DNA of 64,000 nt from an uncultured Sulfitobacter sp. GTDB taxonomy: Bacteria > Pseudomonadota > Alphaproteobacteria > Rhodobacterales > Rhodobacteraceae. Location of the stretch: the NCBI GenBank assembly GCA_937928635.1, contig CALFWM010000011.1:1-64000 (forward strand). Direction: 5' to 3'. A program made the position numbers and the translations under genes. Shown here piece by piece: positions 1-8,172 of the stretch. Positions within the stretch are counted from its first letter, which is position 1, and the number at the start of each line of letters is the position of its first letter. The notes below the pieces were generated by a model. The model saw nothing but the letters and a program-made list of their open reading frames with translations. It had not been told where the DNA came from and ran no database searches.

Positions 1-162
1 TTCTCTATGAATCACACAAACACATCCCTTGTGAAGCCTGAATGTCGATTGGGTCTAGGGCGAACGTCAAAGACAAGGCGCACCCTTCCCCCTTTCACCC
101 TTCCCCTAAACTCCTGCACAACAACTGCCACACATCACAAACTTCGCTGGTGATGCGGTGGC

Positions 163-196
163 CCCCGTAAGGCGGGACTTGGCCCGCCCCCCTTAC
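163..196. repeat. CGTAAGG-headed palindromic repeat, copy 1
   Basis: The head CCCCGTAAG is followed by an inverted repeat GGCGGG / CCCGCC, and the element closes with CTTAC, which pairs with GTAAG. It lies at the 3' end of the minus-strand 2-hydroxyacid dehydrogenase gene. The TAA stop codon of that gene (195-193) is read from the CTTAC end. Related copies lie near 45646, 50031, 54372, 56872 and 56926. There is no T-run after the stem, so a simple intrinsic terminator is not obvious. Confidence 0.7.
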
Positions 197-1146
197 AAAA
201 GGGATTCCACCTCTGGAACAGGGCTGATCACGCTGCCGTCTTTAAGATGGTTCAACAGGTTGTCCACCGCAAGTTTCCCCATCGCGGCGCGGGTTTCTAC
301 TGTCGCAGAACCAATATGCGGGGTCACAACAACATTGGGCATCTCGCACAAGGCGCGTGGCACATGTGGTTCATTTTCGAACACATCCAACCCTGCCGCA
401 CCAAGGTCACCAGCTTCCAGTGCCGCGATCAGGGCTGTTTCATCCACCACGGACCCTCGTCCGACGTTGATCAAAACTCCCTCTGGTCCAAGCGCGCGCA
501 TGACTTCCGCATTGATCAAATGATGCGTCTCGGCCCCGCCCGGTGTAATGGCAATCAGGGCATCCGCGTCGCGCGCCATCGCGGTCAGGTCGTCGTAATA
601 CTTAAATGAAACATCCTTTTTGGAACGCGCTGAATAAATGATGTTCGGATTAAAGGGCGCAAGTTTTTCGGCAATCGCCATGCCGATCCGCCCCAGTCCC
701 AGAATTGCGATGGTCCGATCATCCACCGAGCGCGCCAGTGGCAGGTTGCCCTGTGCCGCCCAGGCCCCGCTGCGCGCCTGCACAACCTCCGCAGGGAAAT
801 TCCGATAACAGGCGATCAGCAGCATCAACGCCGTGGTTGCAACCTCTGCGTTCAATACATTTGGCGTGTGGGTCACCAAGACACCGCGCTCGACCATGGC
901 GCTGGTGTCAATCGCATCATATCCCACGCCGTTTGAGCTGACCAATTTCAGGTCTGGCAGGTCGGCGAGGTATTCGGGGCACAAACCATAATGGCCGTCT
1001 GTCAGCGCGTATTCGATCCCTGCCCCATGTCGCGCAAGCCAGGCAACAGGGTCATCCATATCGCGGACGTGATGCACGTTAAATGCGGGCGCAAGCGCGG
1101 CGCGCATCACATCCGTTAAGGGCGCGATGGTAAAAAGGTCTTTCAT
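193..1146 (-). CDS. D-isomer-specific 2-hydroxyacid dehydrogenase
   Basis: A 317-residue NAD(P)-dependent enzyme of the glyoxylate/hydroxypyruvate reductase group, which reduces 2-oxoacids to D-2-hydroxyacids or the reverse in the cytoplasm. The Rossmann motif GLGRIG is at residues 150-155. The catalytic triad is visible: Arg230 in NVGRGSVVDE, Glu259 in FENEP and His277 in TPHIGSAT. Length is normal for the family. It starts 9 bp after the stop of the IlvD/Edd dehydratase gene, so the two are probably cotranscribed. In this context it may act on a 2-oxoacid or glyoxylate-like product of sugar-acid breakdown; the substrate cannot be read from the sequence. Confidence 0.9.
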   Translation of the reverse strand: MKDLFTIAPLTDVMRAALAPAFNVHHVRDMDDPVAWLARHGAGIEYALTDGHYGLCPEYLADLPDLKLVSSNGVGYDAIDTSAMVERGVLVTHTPNVLNAEVATTALMLLIACYRNFPAEVVQARSGAWAAQGNLPLARSVDDRTIAILGLGRIGMAIAEKLAPFNPNIIYSARSKKDVSFKYYDDLTAMARDADALIAITPGGAETHHLINAEVMRALGPEGVLINVGRGSVVDETALIAALEAGDLGAAGLDVFENEPHVPRALCEMPNVVVTPHIGSATVETRAAMGKLAVDNLLNHLKDGSVISPVPEVESLL

Positions 1147-1155
1147 ATCAGACCC

Positions 1156-2952
1156 CTAATGGTTATCGCGCGGCAGCGATTTGCGCGCGATATCCTGATA
1201 GCTGTGCGCGCCTCTCAGGGTCATGCCCTTGTCAAAGGGCTGCACCATTCCGCGGAAATACTCCTGCCATGGGGTTTGACTGTCCGGGATCGCATAGCCG
1301 CCCGCCTCCATCAGATCGCGGGCGCGCTCTTTCAGCACGTCGTCGCTGACCAGAATGTCCGCCGAACAGGTGTTGAGATCAATGCGTATCGTGTCTCCGT
1401 TCTCAAGCAACGCAAGGCCGCCGTTGTCCGCCGCCTCAGGCGCCGCATTCAGGATCGAAGGAGAGCCGGAAGTGCCCGACTGACGCCCATCCCCGATGCA
1501 GGGCAAGGCCTCCACCCCCTGTTTCAACAGGTAGGCAGGCGCGCGCATGTTCACCACTTCGGCCCCGCCGGGATACCCCTTTGGCCCTGCACCGCGCATC
1601 ACAAGGATGCAGCTTTCATCAATGGTTTCAGCAGGATCGTCGATGCGGTGATGATAATCTTCGGGCCCGTCAAACACCACAGCGCGCCCTTCAAAGGCGT
1701 TCATGTCCTCCGGGTTGCTCAAATAGGTTTTGCGGAACGCCGGACTGATCACGGAAGTTTTCATGATCGCAGAGTCAAACAGAGACCCTTTGAGGTTAAT
1801 GAAGCCTGCCGCCTCCACCATCGGGTCAGACATGGGTTTGATCACATCCTCATTGGTGCTGCGCACGCCCTCACAGTTCTCCCCCATCGCGCGCCCGTTT
1901 GCGGTGATCGCGCCCGGATGTGGCAACAACCCCTCTTGCATCAAATGCCCGACCACAGCGGGCACCCCCCCCGCACGGTGAAAATCCTCTCCCAGGTATT
2001 TGCCCGCAGGCTGCAAATTGACCAACAGCGGCACCTTGTGGCCCAATGTCTGCCAATCATCATTGTCCAGCGGCACGCCCAAATGGCGCGCGATGCCGTT
2101 CAGGTGGATCGGAGCATTGGTTGACCCGCCCAAGGCAGAGTTGATCACAATCGCATTTTCAAACGCCTCACGCGTCATGATGTCGGAGGGGCGCAGATCT
2201 TCCCACACCATGTCAACAATGCGCTGTCCAGTCTCAAACGAAATCTGTCCACGCTCGCGGTAAGGCGCTGGAATCGCGGCAGAACCGGGCAATTGCATGC
2301 CCAAGGCCTCTGCCAGCGAGTTCATCGTTGTCGCCGTGCCCATAGTGTTGCAATAGCCCACGGAGGGGGCCGAGGCCGCCGCAATATCCATGAACCCCGC
2401 ATCATCAATCTCTCCGGCAGCGAGCAATTCGCGCGCCTTCCAGATTGCCGTGCCAGAGCCTGCACGCTCGCCGTTAAACCAGCCGTTCAGCATGGGGCCG
2501 ACGGACAATGCGATTGCCGGAATGTTCACGGTGGCCGCCGCCATCAGCAGTGCAGGCGTGGTTTTGTCACAGCCAATGTTGAGCACAACGCCGTCAATCG
2601 GGTAGCCATATAGCGCTTCGACCAGCCCCAGATAGGCCAGATTTCGGTCCAGCATCGCAGTCGGGCGCTTGCCGGTTTCCTGAATGGGATGCACCGGCAC
2701 CTCCATCGGCACGCCGCCCGCTGCGATGATGCCGTCACGCACGCGTTTGGTCAGCTCCAGATGGTGGCGGTTGCAGGGGCTAAGGTCACTGCCGGTTTGC
2801 GCAATGCCGATGATCGGCTTGCCCGATTGCAACTCTGCCCGGGTCAGCCCGTAGTTCAGATACCGCTCCAGATACAGCGCTGTCATTTCCGGATTGTCCG
2901 GGTTGTTGAACCACTTACGCGACCGCAGGTCTGTCGCTTTTACTTTTGCCAT
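1156..2952 (-). CDS. IlvD/Edd-family sugar-acid dehydratase (arabinonate/xylonate dehydratase-like)
   Basis: A 598-residue iron-sulfur dehydratase converting a sugar acid to a 2-keto-3-deoxy acid. The start at 2952 was chosen because GGAGG lies five bases upstream and the protein then begins [15 protein letters not shown]; an upstream in-frame ATG at 3051 would add 33 residues unlike the family. Three cluster cysteines are visible: Cys60 (SPCNRHH), Cys128 (IGCDKTTP) and Cys201 (GYCNTMGTA), the arrangement of sugar-acid dehydratases. The overall sequence and the catabolic neighbours favour a pentonate/hexonate dehydratase over the isoleucine-valine enzyme IlvD. It is followed by the 2-hydroxyacid dehydrogenase gene and faces a beta-hydroxyacid dehydrogenase gene across 99 bp. 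Confidence 0.88.
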   Translation of the reverse strand: MAKVKATDLRSRKWFNNPDNPEMTALYLERYLNYGLTRAELQSGKPIIGIAQTGSDLSPCNRHHLELTKRVRDGIIAAGGVPMEVPVHPIQETGKRPTAMLDRNLAYLGLVEALYGYPIDGVVLNIGCDKTTPALLMAAATVNIPAIALSVGPMLNGWFNGERAGSGTAIWKARELLAAGEIDDAGFMDIAAASAPSVGYCNTMGTATTMNSLAEALGMQLPGSAAIPAPYRERGQISFETGQRIVDMVWEDLRPSDIMTREAFENAIVINSALGGSTNAPIHLNGIARHLGVPLDNDDWQTLGHKVPLLVNLQPAGKYLGEDFHRAGGVPAVVGHLMQEGLLPHPGAITANGRAMGENCEGVRSTNEDVIKPMSDPMVEAAGFINLKGSLFDSAIMKTSVISPAFRKTYLSNPEDMNAFEGRAVVFDGPEDYHHRIDDPAETIDESCILVMRGAGPKGYPGGAEVVNMRAPAYLLKQGVEALPCIGDGRQSGTSGSPSILNAAPEAADNGGLALLENGDTIRIDLNTCSADILVSDDVLKERARDLMEAGGYAIPDSQTPWQEYFRGMVQPFDKGMTLRGAHSYQDIARKSLPRDNH

Positions 2953-2977
2953 CGCGGCCTCCGATTGGGTTTCTGCC

Positions 2978-2990
2978 GGGTCCAGGACCC
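2978..2990. promoter_or_regulatory. perfect palindrome in the divergent promoter region
   Basis: The 13-mer GGGTCCAGGACCC is a perfect inverted repeat (6+1+6) between the divergent dehydratase (start 2952) and beta-hydroxyacid dehydrogenase (start 3052) genes. It could be an operator. It does not match the TGGTCNGACCA site seen at 4954, so a different regulator, or chance, is possible. Confidence 0.3.
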
Positions 2991-3051
2991 GCTTGCGTTT
3001 GGATTGTGTGCCCCGCATGTTAGCGCCGACAGTGCACAGATGCGAGGACAT

Positions 3052-3945
3052 ATGAACATGCCACAGGCCGTCACACTATTGGGCACAGGATTAATGGGTT
3101 ACCCCATGTCCCGCAACATCGCAAAAGCAGGTTTTGACCTGACCGTCTGGAACCGAAGTGCCGAAAAAGCCACCCCCTTGGCCGCAGACGGGATTGCAGT
3201 GGCAGGTTCCGCCGGGGCCGCGGTTGCCGGGGCAGATGTGGTGATCTCGATGGTGTCTGATGGCGGCATTCTGCACGCGATGCTCGCAGATGCGCGCGTG
3301 ACAGACGGGCTGAAAAAAGGCGCGATCTGGATCGACATGTCCAGCACAAAACCTGCTGAGGCGCGCGCAGCCGCAGCCACCCTTGCACCCTTGGGTGTGG
3401 ATTTTCTGGATGCGCCCGTGTCTGGCGGCTCCAAAGGGGCAAAGGCCGGGACATTGGCCATAATGGCCGGGGGAGAGGGGACGGTATTTGAAAGCGCTGT
3501 GCCTCTTTTGAGCAGCATGGGCCGCCCTACCCTTGTTGGCCCCAACGGGGCGGGACAACTGGCAAAGCTCGCCAATCAGGCGATTGTCGGCGTCACCATC
3601 GCCGCCGTGGCAGAGGCAACATTGTTGCTGGAGGAAGGCGGCGCGGACCCAACCGCCGTGCGCGCCGCACTCAAAGGCGGCTTTGCCGACAGCACCATTT
3701 TGCAGCAACACGGCGCGCGTATGACCAACCGCGACTTTGTGCCCGGCGGGCTGTCGCGTTTGCAGGTCAAAGACCTCGATAATGTGCTGGCAGAGGCAGA
3801 GGGGCTAACCCTGCCCGTTGTGCAGGCCGTGCGCGACCGGTTCGAACGCTACAACACCGAACTGGGTGGTGCGGACAAAGACCACGCGGGCCTGTTCGAG
3901 GAATTGCTTGACCTGAACGGCAAGGCTGGCGCACCCGGCCTGTAG
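3052..3945 (+). CDS. NAD(P)-dependent beta-hydroxyacid dehydrogenase (tartronate semialdehyde reductase/HIBADH family)
   Basis: A 297-residue member of the 3-hydroxyisobutyrate dehydrogenase / 2-hydroxy-3-oxopropionate reductase (GarR) family, which oxidises or reduces 3-hydroxyacids. It has the N-terminal GTGLMG dinucleotide motif (11-16), the substrate motif [11 protein letters not shown] (120-130) and the catalytic lysine Lys172 in AKLANQ. The start at 3052 follows GAGG by a few bases; a second ATG lies two codons later. It is transcribed away from the dehydratase. Within sugar-acid catabolism the usual role is reduction of tartronate semialdehyde to glycerate, but that is inference here. 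Confidence 0.85.
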   Translation: MNMPQAVTLLGTGLMGYPMSRNIAKAGFDLTVWNRSAEKATPLAADGIAVAGSAGAAVAGADVVISMVSDGGILHAMLADARVTDGLKKGAIWIDMSSTKPAEARAAAATLAPLGVDFLDAPVSGGSKGAKAGTLAIMAGGEGTVFESAVPLLSSMGRPTLVGPNGAGQLAKLANQAIVGVTIAAVAEATLLLEEGGADPTAVRAALKGGFADSTILQQHGARMTNRDFVPGGLSRLQVKDLDNVLAEAEGLTLPVVQAVRDRFERYNTELGGADKDHAGLFEELLDLNGKAGAPGL

Positions 3946-3988
3946 ATTTCTGAAAAAAGCGCCATTCTTGCCGCGTCGAATGGTCTGA

Positions 3989-4003
3989 TGGTGGTTTCCA
4001 CCA
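3989..4003. other. hairpin in the convergent intergenic region 3946-4190
   Basis: TGGTGG-TTT-CCACCA is a perfect 6+3+6 inverted repeat, 43 bp beyond the stop of the beta-hydroxyacid dehydrogenase gene. It may end transcription or stabilise the transcript. The rest of the 245-bp gap between the two converging genes shows no credible gene. Confidence 0.35.
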
Positions 4004-4190
4004 AAGACGGATTTCAAACGGGGATATTTTAGGTATATCAACCTTTATGACCTCAACAGCGCGGCGCATCAGCACCAGGCGCGTTTTTTTCCCAAGCCGT
4101 ACACATCAGGCCTGAGGGCGCGCTTGTCTCTGCCAGCTGCGCCCGGACCGAAAGCGAAGGAAAGGGTGAGCCTTACGTTTAAGGGTGGCG

Positions 4191-4871
4191 CTAAGCAGCC
4201 CCCCGCCGGGACAGATCCCGGATCAGATGACGCGACAGATGCTCTTCGATGTAGCGGCAGGTCAACGCCTCATCCTTGGCAAGGGCCGCGTTCAGGATCA
4301 GGTGATGCTGTGCGACGTTCTGGGGCAAATAGTCAAACTTGCGATCCACCGTGATCAACTGCTGGCGAAACTGATCGTAGATCCGCCCATGGGTTGATTT
4401 CAGCACCTCGGACCCGCAAGCACCTATCAACGTACGGTGAAACTCAAGCTCCGCCGCTGTCCAGAGCGCCAGCAACGTCGCGTCCAGTTTCTGCCGGGTG
4501 ACAGCCCCCTCAATATGGCTCAGCTTGTGATGGGCCGCAGACAATTGCGCCTCCCATGCGACACCACCCAGACGAATCGACAGGCGCGCGCCCTGCTGTT
4601 CAAGGAAAATCCGGAACTGGGTCAGGTCATGCTGCCGCTCCCGCGATTGTTCCGGGATGCGAAAGCCACGTTGTTCCTGAAAATCGGCAAGCCCGACGGT
4701 GGACAGGCGAAACAGGATTTCCCGCATGGTTGAGGCAGATACGCCATATTCGGCCCGCAGCCGGTCCGCCCGAAGACGTTGACCGGGGTCAAATTCCCCG
4801 GTCAGCAACCGGGACTTCACCTGCTCATACAGCGGTTGTGACTCTGCCACGGACAATATCGTCCACTCCAA
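4191..4871 (-). CDS. GntR-family transcriptional regulator (FCD/FadR subfamily)
   Basis: A 226-residue one-component regulator. Residues ~10-75 form the winged helix-turn-helix, with LRADRLRAEYGVSASTMREI and the wing GFRIPE. Residues ~80-215 are a helical FCD effector domain with conserved histidines (EFHRTLIGACGS, QHHLILNAAL) that often bind a metal and a carboxylate ligand. It diverges from the TRAP/dehydratase operon across 146 bp holding a perfect TGGTCAGACCA site, the half-site spacing expected of FadR-type GntR proteins. The natural inference is a local repressor released by the sugar acid or a breakdown product. Confidence 0.9.
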   Translation of the reverse strand: MEWTILSVAESQPLYEQVKSRLLTGEFDPGQRLRADRLRAEYGVSASTMREILFRLSTVGLADFQEQRGFRIPEQSRERQHDLTQFRIFLEQQGARLSIRLGGVAWEAQLSAAHHKLSHIEGAVTRQKLDATLLALWTAAELEFHRTLIGACGSEVLKSTHGRIYDQFRQQLITVDRKFDYLPQNVAQHHLILNAALAKDEALTCRYIEEHLSRHLIRDLSRRGAA

Positions 4872-4924
4872 AAATTTCGAGATTTCACCTTAATCTCAGC
4901 ATTCTTTGGAATTCAAATAATTTC

Positions 4925-4953
4925 TTGCCGGATGTGAAATCGCGTGCTTATTC
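4925..4953 (+). promoter_or_regulatory. predicted sigma70-type promoter of the TRAP/sugar-acid operon
   Basis: TTGCCG (4925-4930), a 17-bp spacer and TTATTC (4948-4953) make a plausible -35/-10 pair upstream of the TRAP binding-protein gene. The inferred transcription start falls near 4960, inside the adjacent palindrome. Confidence 0.45.
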
Positions 4954-4964
4954 TGGTCAGACCA
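4954..4964. promoter_or_regulatory. GntR (FadR-type) operator TGGTCAGACCA
   Basis: TGGTC-A-GACCA is a perfect 5+1+5 palindrome. It fits the FadR-type consensus of FCD-family GntR regulators (TGGTNNNACCA). It touches the predicted -10 box at 4948-4953 and would cover the transcription start, so bound repressor should block initiation. The cognate GntR gene starts 83 bp away on the other strand. Confidence 0.65.
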
Positions 4965-5017
4965 AACAGATCCATTCGCGCAAGAATGGGCAATACTTAA
5001 GGCCCTGGGAGGACCAA

Positions 5018-6043
5018 ATGACACTAGCAACCACTCTTTTGCGGGCGGCATCCGCCACCGCACTTGTCGCGGCATCTGCATTTGCTGCAACTGCACAGGA
5101 AACCAACCTGCGCATCCAGACACACTTTAGTCAGGAAACACTGTCCGGCCAGATGGCGGGCCGTTTTGTGGAAAATGTCACCGCGATGTCCAACGGTGAG
5201 ATCAAGATCGAAATGTTCTACGGCGGCACCGTTGTGAAATCCGCCGAAATCTGGGATGCGGCCGTCACAGGCGTGCTGGATTGCGACATGTCCGGTGCAT
5301 CCTATCAGTCTGGCAAGAACCCTGCGTTCCAGTTCGCCAATGACCTGAACGGTGGCTATCAGGACCCCTATCAGATGTATTCCTGGCTGCTGCACGGCGA
5401 AGGCTATGACACGCTGAACGAGCTTTATAACCCGTTTGAAATGGAATTTGTCGGCTGGTGGATCCCCGGCCCCGAATCCCTGACATCCACACGGCCTCTG
5501 GCAGGCACAGCGGACCTGAAAGACTGGAAATTCCGCTCCCCTCCCGGCATCATCTCGATGATCTTCTCCAACCTGGGGGCCTCTCCCATCGTGATGGATT
5601 TCAACGAAATCTTCACCGCGCTTGAAACCGGTATCATTGACGGTGCAGATGCGGCCAACATTACCAACAACATTGGTCTTGGTCTTTATGACATCGGCAA
5701 GCACACCAACTATCCGGGCTTCCACTCCATGCCTGCGGACCACCTCGCGTGCCGCAAGGATTTGTGGGACGCGATGCCAGCACATCACCAGTCCATCCTG
5801 AAAAACGCGATGCTGGTGCTGGGACTTGAGAACACGACCAAGAACGCTGTTCTGAACGCACAAAACTCCGTGCGTGTTCAGGAAGAGTTCGGCGTGAAGC
5901 TCTACACATGGTCACCCGAGGAAATGGGCAAGTACCGGGATGCGGTTCAGGCCGCGTGGAAAGAGTTTGCCACCACGCCAGAGTCCAAAACCATGCTGGA
6001 CAGCCACCTGAACTTCCTGCGCAGCATTGGTGCGATGCAATAA
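5018..6043 (+). CDS. TRAP transporter substrate-binding protein (DctP family)
   Basis: A 341-residue periplasmic solute-binding protein. It starts at 5018, behind a strong GGGAGGA ribosome site. Residues 1-26 form a signal peptide with cleavage likely after ATA (mature N-terminus QETN). The mature part carries the family features WKFRSPPGI, with the arginine that usually binds the ligand carboxylate, and ALETGIIDGADAANITNN. It delivers an organic acid to the DctQ and DctM permeases encoded downstream. A dehydratase gene lies between it and the permease genes, so the ligand is probably a sugar acid. A hairpin follows its stop codon and may let it be made in excess over the permeases. Confidence 0.92.
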   Translation: MTLATTLLRAASATALVAASAFAATAQETNLRIQTHFSQETLSGQMAGRFVENVTAMSNGEIKIEMFYGGTVVKSAEIWDAAVTGVLDCDMSGASYQSGKNPAFQFANDLNGGYQDPYQMYSWLLHGEGYDTLNELYNPFEMEFVGWWIPGPESLTSTRPLAGTADLKDWKFRSPPGIISMIFSNLGASPIVMDFNEIFTALETGIIDGADAANITNNIGLGLYDIGKHTNYPGFHSMPADHLACRKDLWDAMPAHHQSILKNAMLVLGLENTTKNAVLNAQNSVRVQEEFGVKLYTWSPEEMGKYRDAVQAAWKEFATTPESKTMLDSHLNFLRSIGAMQ

Positions 6044-6070
6044 GGCGTCAGGTTGATCTGACGTGACCTG

Positions 6071-6102
6071 CGGCAGGGCTGTGATGGCCCTGCCGTTTGT
6101 TT
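6071..6102 (+). terminator. hairpin/attenuator between TRAP binding protein and dehydratase genes
   Basis: CGGCAGGGC and GCCCTGCCG form a perfect 9-bp stem around a 7-nt loop (6071-6095), followed by TTTGTTT. This resembles an intrinsic terminator lying inside the operon. Partial termination, or 3'-end protection, would raise the level of the binding protein over the membrane subunits. Confidence 0.65.
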
Positions 6103-6121
6103 CTCTGACCCTCGGTTTGCA

Positions 6122-7288
6122 ATGAAAATCACCCGTATCTCCAGCCATGTGCTCAGCTACGACATGCCCGAGGTTCTGGGCTATTCGCAGCAGTATTATG
6201 CCAAGCGCAGCGCCCATCTGGTTGAGGTCGAAACCGATGAGGGTGTGACCGGCTGGGGCGAATGCTTTGGCCCTAGCACAATTGCGCTGGCCAACAAGGG
6301 CATTGTCGAACAGGTGATCCAACCGCTGGTGCTGGGCATGGACCCGATGGACCGCGACGTGATTTGGCACAAGGTCTATAACCTTCTACGGGATCACGGA
6401 CAAAAGGGCATGCCGATGCAGTCCCTCTCCGGCGTGGACATCGCGCTGTGGGACATTGCGGGCAAGGTGATGAGCCAGCCGATCCACAAGCTGATTGGCG
6501 GCGCGCACCGTACAGACGTGCCGGTTTATGGCTACGGCATGATGCTGCGCGATGAACCGGTGGCCGATCTGGCGGCGCGGTTTACGGATGAGGCTGCCGC
6601 GATCAAAGATATGGGTTTCACCGCCACCAAGATGAAAACCGGCTTTGGCCCCAAACCCGATGTGCAGCTGTGTCAGGCGGTGCGGCGCGGCGTCGGGGGT
6701 GATTTCAAACTCATGGTGGATGCCAATCACGCCTATACGACCTCTGATGCCTTTTACGTGGGCCGGGCCTTGGAAGAACTTGACGCCTATTGGTTTGAAG
6801 AACCCGTCGCCCCCGAAGACCTTGATGGCTACCGCGAGCTGCGCGCGGGGCTCAAGGTCAATATCTCGGGCGGCGAGGCAGAGTTTAACCGCTGGGGCTG
6901 GCGCGCCATTCTGGAGAACCGCGGGCTCGACATCGCCCAACCAGAGGTCTGCGCCCTGGGCGGGATCAGCGAATACTTGCGCGTGCTGGCCCTGTGCCAC
7001 GCCCATTTCACCCCCGTTGTGAACCACGTCTGGGGCAGCGCCATCGCGGTCGCCACCAACCTGCATCTGCTGGCCGCCATGCCACCCTTGCCCGGTGGTC
7101 TGCACCCCTGGGAGCCTATGCTGGAATTTGACACCACCGACAACAAATTTCGCGATGATTTGCTGCAAGACCCGCTGAACATCCAAAGCCAGGTCAAAAA
7201 CAATCAGGGCCGCGTGGCCATTCCAACCGGACCGGGCATCGGCGTGACGCCGGACCGATCCTTTATCGACCACTTCAAAATCGCTTGA
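6122..7288 (+). CDS. mandelate racemase/muconate lactonizing enzyme-family dehydratase
   Basis: A 388-residue enolase-superfamily enzyme that abstracts the proton alpha to a carboxylate, most likely dehydrating a sugar acid. Catalytic lysines are seen in TKMK (170, 172). Metal ligands are Asp200 (VDANHAY), Glu226 (FEEPV) and Glu252 (GGEAE). His302 in NHVWGS is the probable second acid/base. This pattern fits acid-sugar dehydratases of the mandelate racemase type. The gene sits inside the TRAP operon, between the binding protein and the small permease, so it probably acts first or early on the imported compound. Substrate unknown. Confidence 0.88.
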   Translation: MKITRISSHVLSYDMPEVLGYSQQYYAKRSAHLVEVETDEGVTGWGECFGPSTIALANKGIVEQVIQPLVLGMDPMDRDVIWHKVYNLLRDHGQKGMPMQSLSGVDIALWDIAGKVMSQPIHKLIGGAHRTDVPVYGYGMMLRDEPVADLAARFTDEAAAIKDMGFTATKMKTGFGPKPDVQLCQAVRRGVGGDFKLMVDANHAYTTSDAFYVGRALEELDAYWFEEPVAPEDLDGYRELRAGLKVNISGGEAEFNRWGWRAILENRGLDIAQPEVCALGGISEYLRVLALCHAHFTPVVNHVWGSAIAVATNLHLLAAMPPLPGGLHPWEPMLEFDTTDNKFRDDLLQDPLNIQSQVKNNQGRVAIPTGPGIGVTPDRSFIDHFKIA

Positions 7289-7322
7289 GACCGAACATGA
7301 GACCCAAAGGGAGCTTTCTGAT

Positions 7323-8171
7323 ATGACAGAGAAAAAAACGGGGGCGATGGAATGGCTTGTTCCAATGGCCTTTATCTCCTGCGCTGCCTGGGCCGTGTGG
7401 CACACGCCGGCCTACATCCTGGATTTCCTCCCGGCGCAAAGCGAAAGCCTGTTTTCGCAGATCTCTGAACTGCACACCCGCAAGGATGTGACCCCCAACA
7501 TGCCGGGTCTGTTTGGCGGGCGCGCCGACATCATCGACTGGGCTGCATTGTTGCTGATGCCGGTGTTTTTTATCATCGGCGTGATAGGCGTGAAAACCTA
7601 CAGCATGGAATTTCAGGACGTGCGCCGCGCTGACAAATTTTCGATGTTTGTGGGCCGCGCAACCATGGTGCTGATCCTCGCGATGACCTGTGTGATGCTC
7701 TATGAGGTTTTTGTGCGTTACGTGCTGGAGGCCCCGACCCTCTGGGCCAATGAGTTGACGCTGTGGATTGCCGGGTTCGTGTTTCTGTGTTCGGGCCTTT
7801 ATGCGATGCAGCAACGCAGCCACATCCGCATTTTCATCATCTATGAGCGTCTGCCCCGCTGGGCGCGCCACATCTGTGACTGCCTCTCGACCTTCTTTAT
7901 CTGCCTCTTTGCCGCCGCGATGGTCTTTGGCAGTTTCAAACAGGTCTTTGTGAACAAATTCTACAAATGGGAGATGTTCGGCACCGCCTTTGACCCGCCC
8001 ATCCCGGCCACGATCCAGCCGATGATCCTGATCATCATGTGCCTGATCGCCTTGCAATCGGTGATCAACCTGATCGCGGACTGGAACGTTGATCCAGAGG
8101 TTCACCTCTCTACCGCCGACATCGACGAAGACGAAATCGAAGCCATTAAACGCAGCCTGGGGGAGAAATAG
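7323..8171 (+). CDS. TRAP transporter small permease (DctQ family, long form)
   Basis: A 282-residue membrane protein, well above the ~160-200 residues usual for DctQ. The extra N-terminal ~90 residues contain one predicted helix (around 12-30) and a soluble stretch. The DctQ domain follows (about 100-265) with several hydrophobic helices and the conserved segment NELTLWIAGFVFLCSGLYAM. It pairs with the large permease, whose start codon lies one base after this stop, implying translational coupling. The long form resembles those listed with mannitol/chloroaromatic-type TRAP systems. Confidence 0.85.
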   Translation: MTEKKTGAMEWLVPMAFISCAAWAVWHTPAYILDFLPAQSESLFSQISELHTRKDVTPNMPGLFGGRADIIDWAALLLMPVFFIIGVIGVKTYSMEFQDVRRADKFSMFVGRATMVLILAMTCVMLYEVFVRYVLEAPTLWANELTLWIAGFVFLCSGLYAMQQRSHIRIFIIYERLPRWARHICDCLSTFFICLFAAAMVFGSFKQVFVNKFYKWEMFGTAFDPPIPATIQPMILIIMCLIALQSVINLIADWNVDPEVHLSTADIDEDEIEAIKRSLGEK

Positions 8172-8172
8172 G

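Noticed and set aside
1159..2124. 321-codon plus-strand frame inside the IlvD/Edd dehydratase gene
   Set aside because: Antisense shadow; composition rich in His, Gln and Arg typical of reversed coding DNA.
2953..3051. N-terminal extension of the dehydratase to ATG 3051
   Set aside because: The 33 extra residues lack family similarity, and a GGAGG site stands before ATG 2952.
4024..4110. Tiny frame MTSTARRIST... in the gap after the first beta-hydroxyacid dehydrogenase
   Set aside because: Only 22 codons, no ribosome site, located between convergent genes.
6386..7405. 339-codon minus-strand frame over the enolase-superfamily dehydratase gene
   Set aside because: Antisense shadow of a gene with intact catalytic residues.
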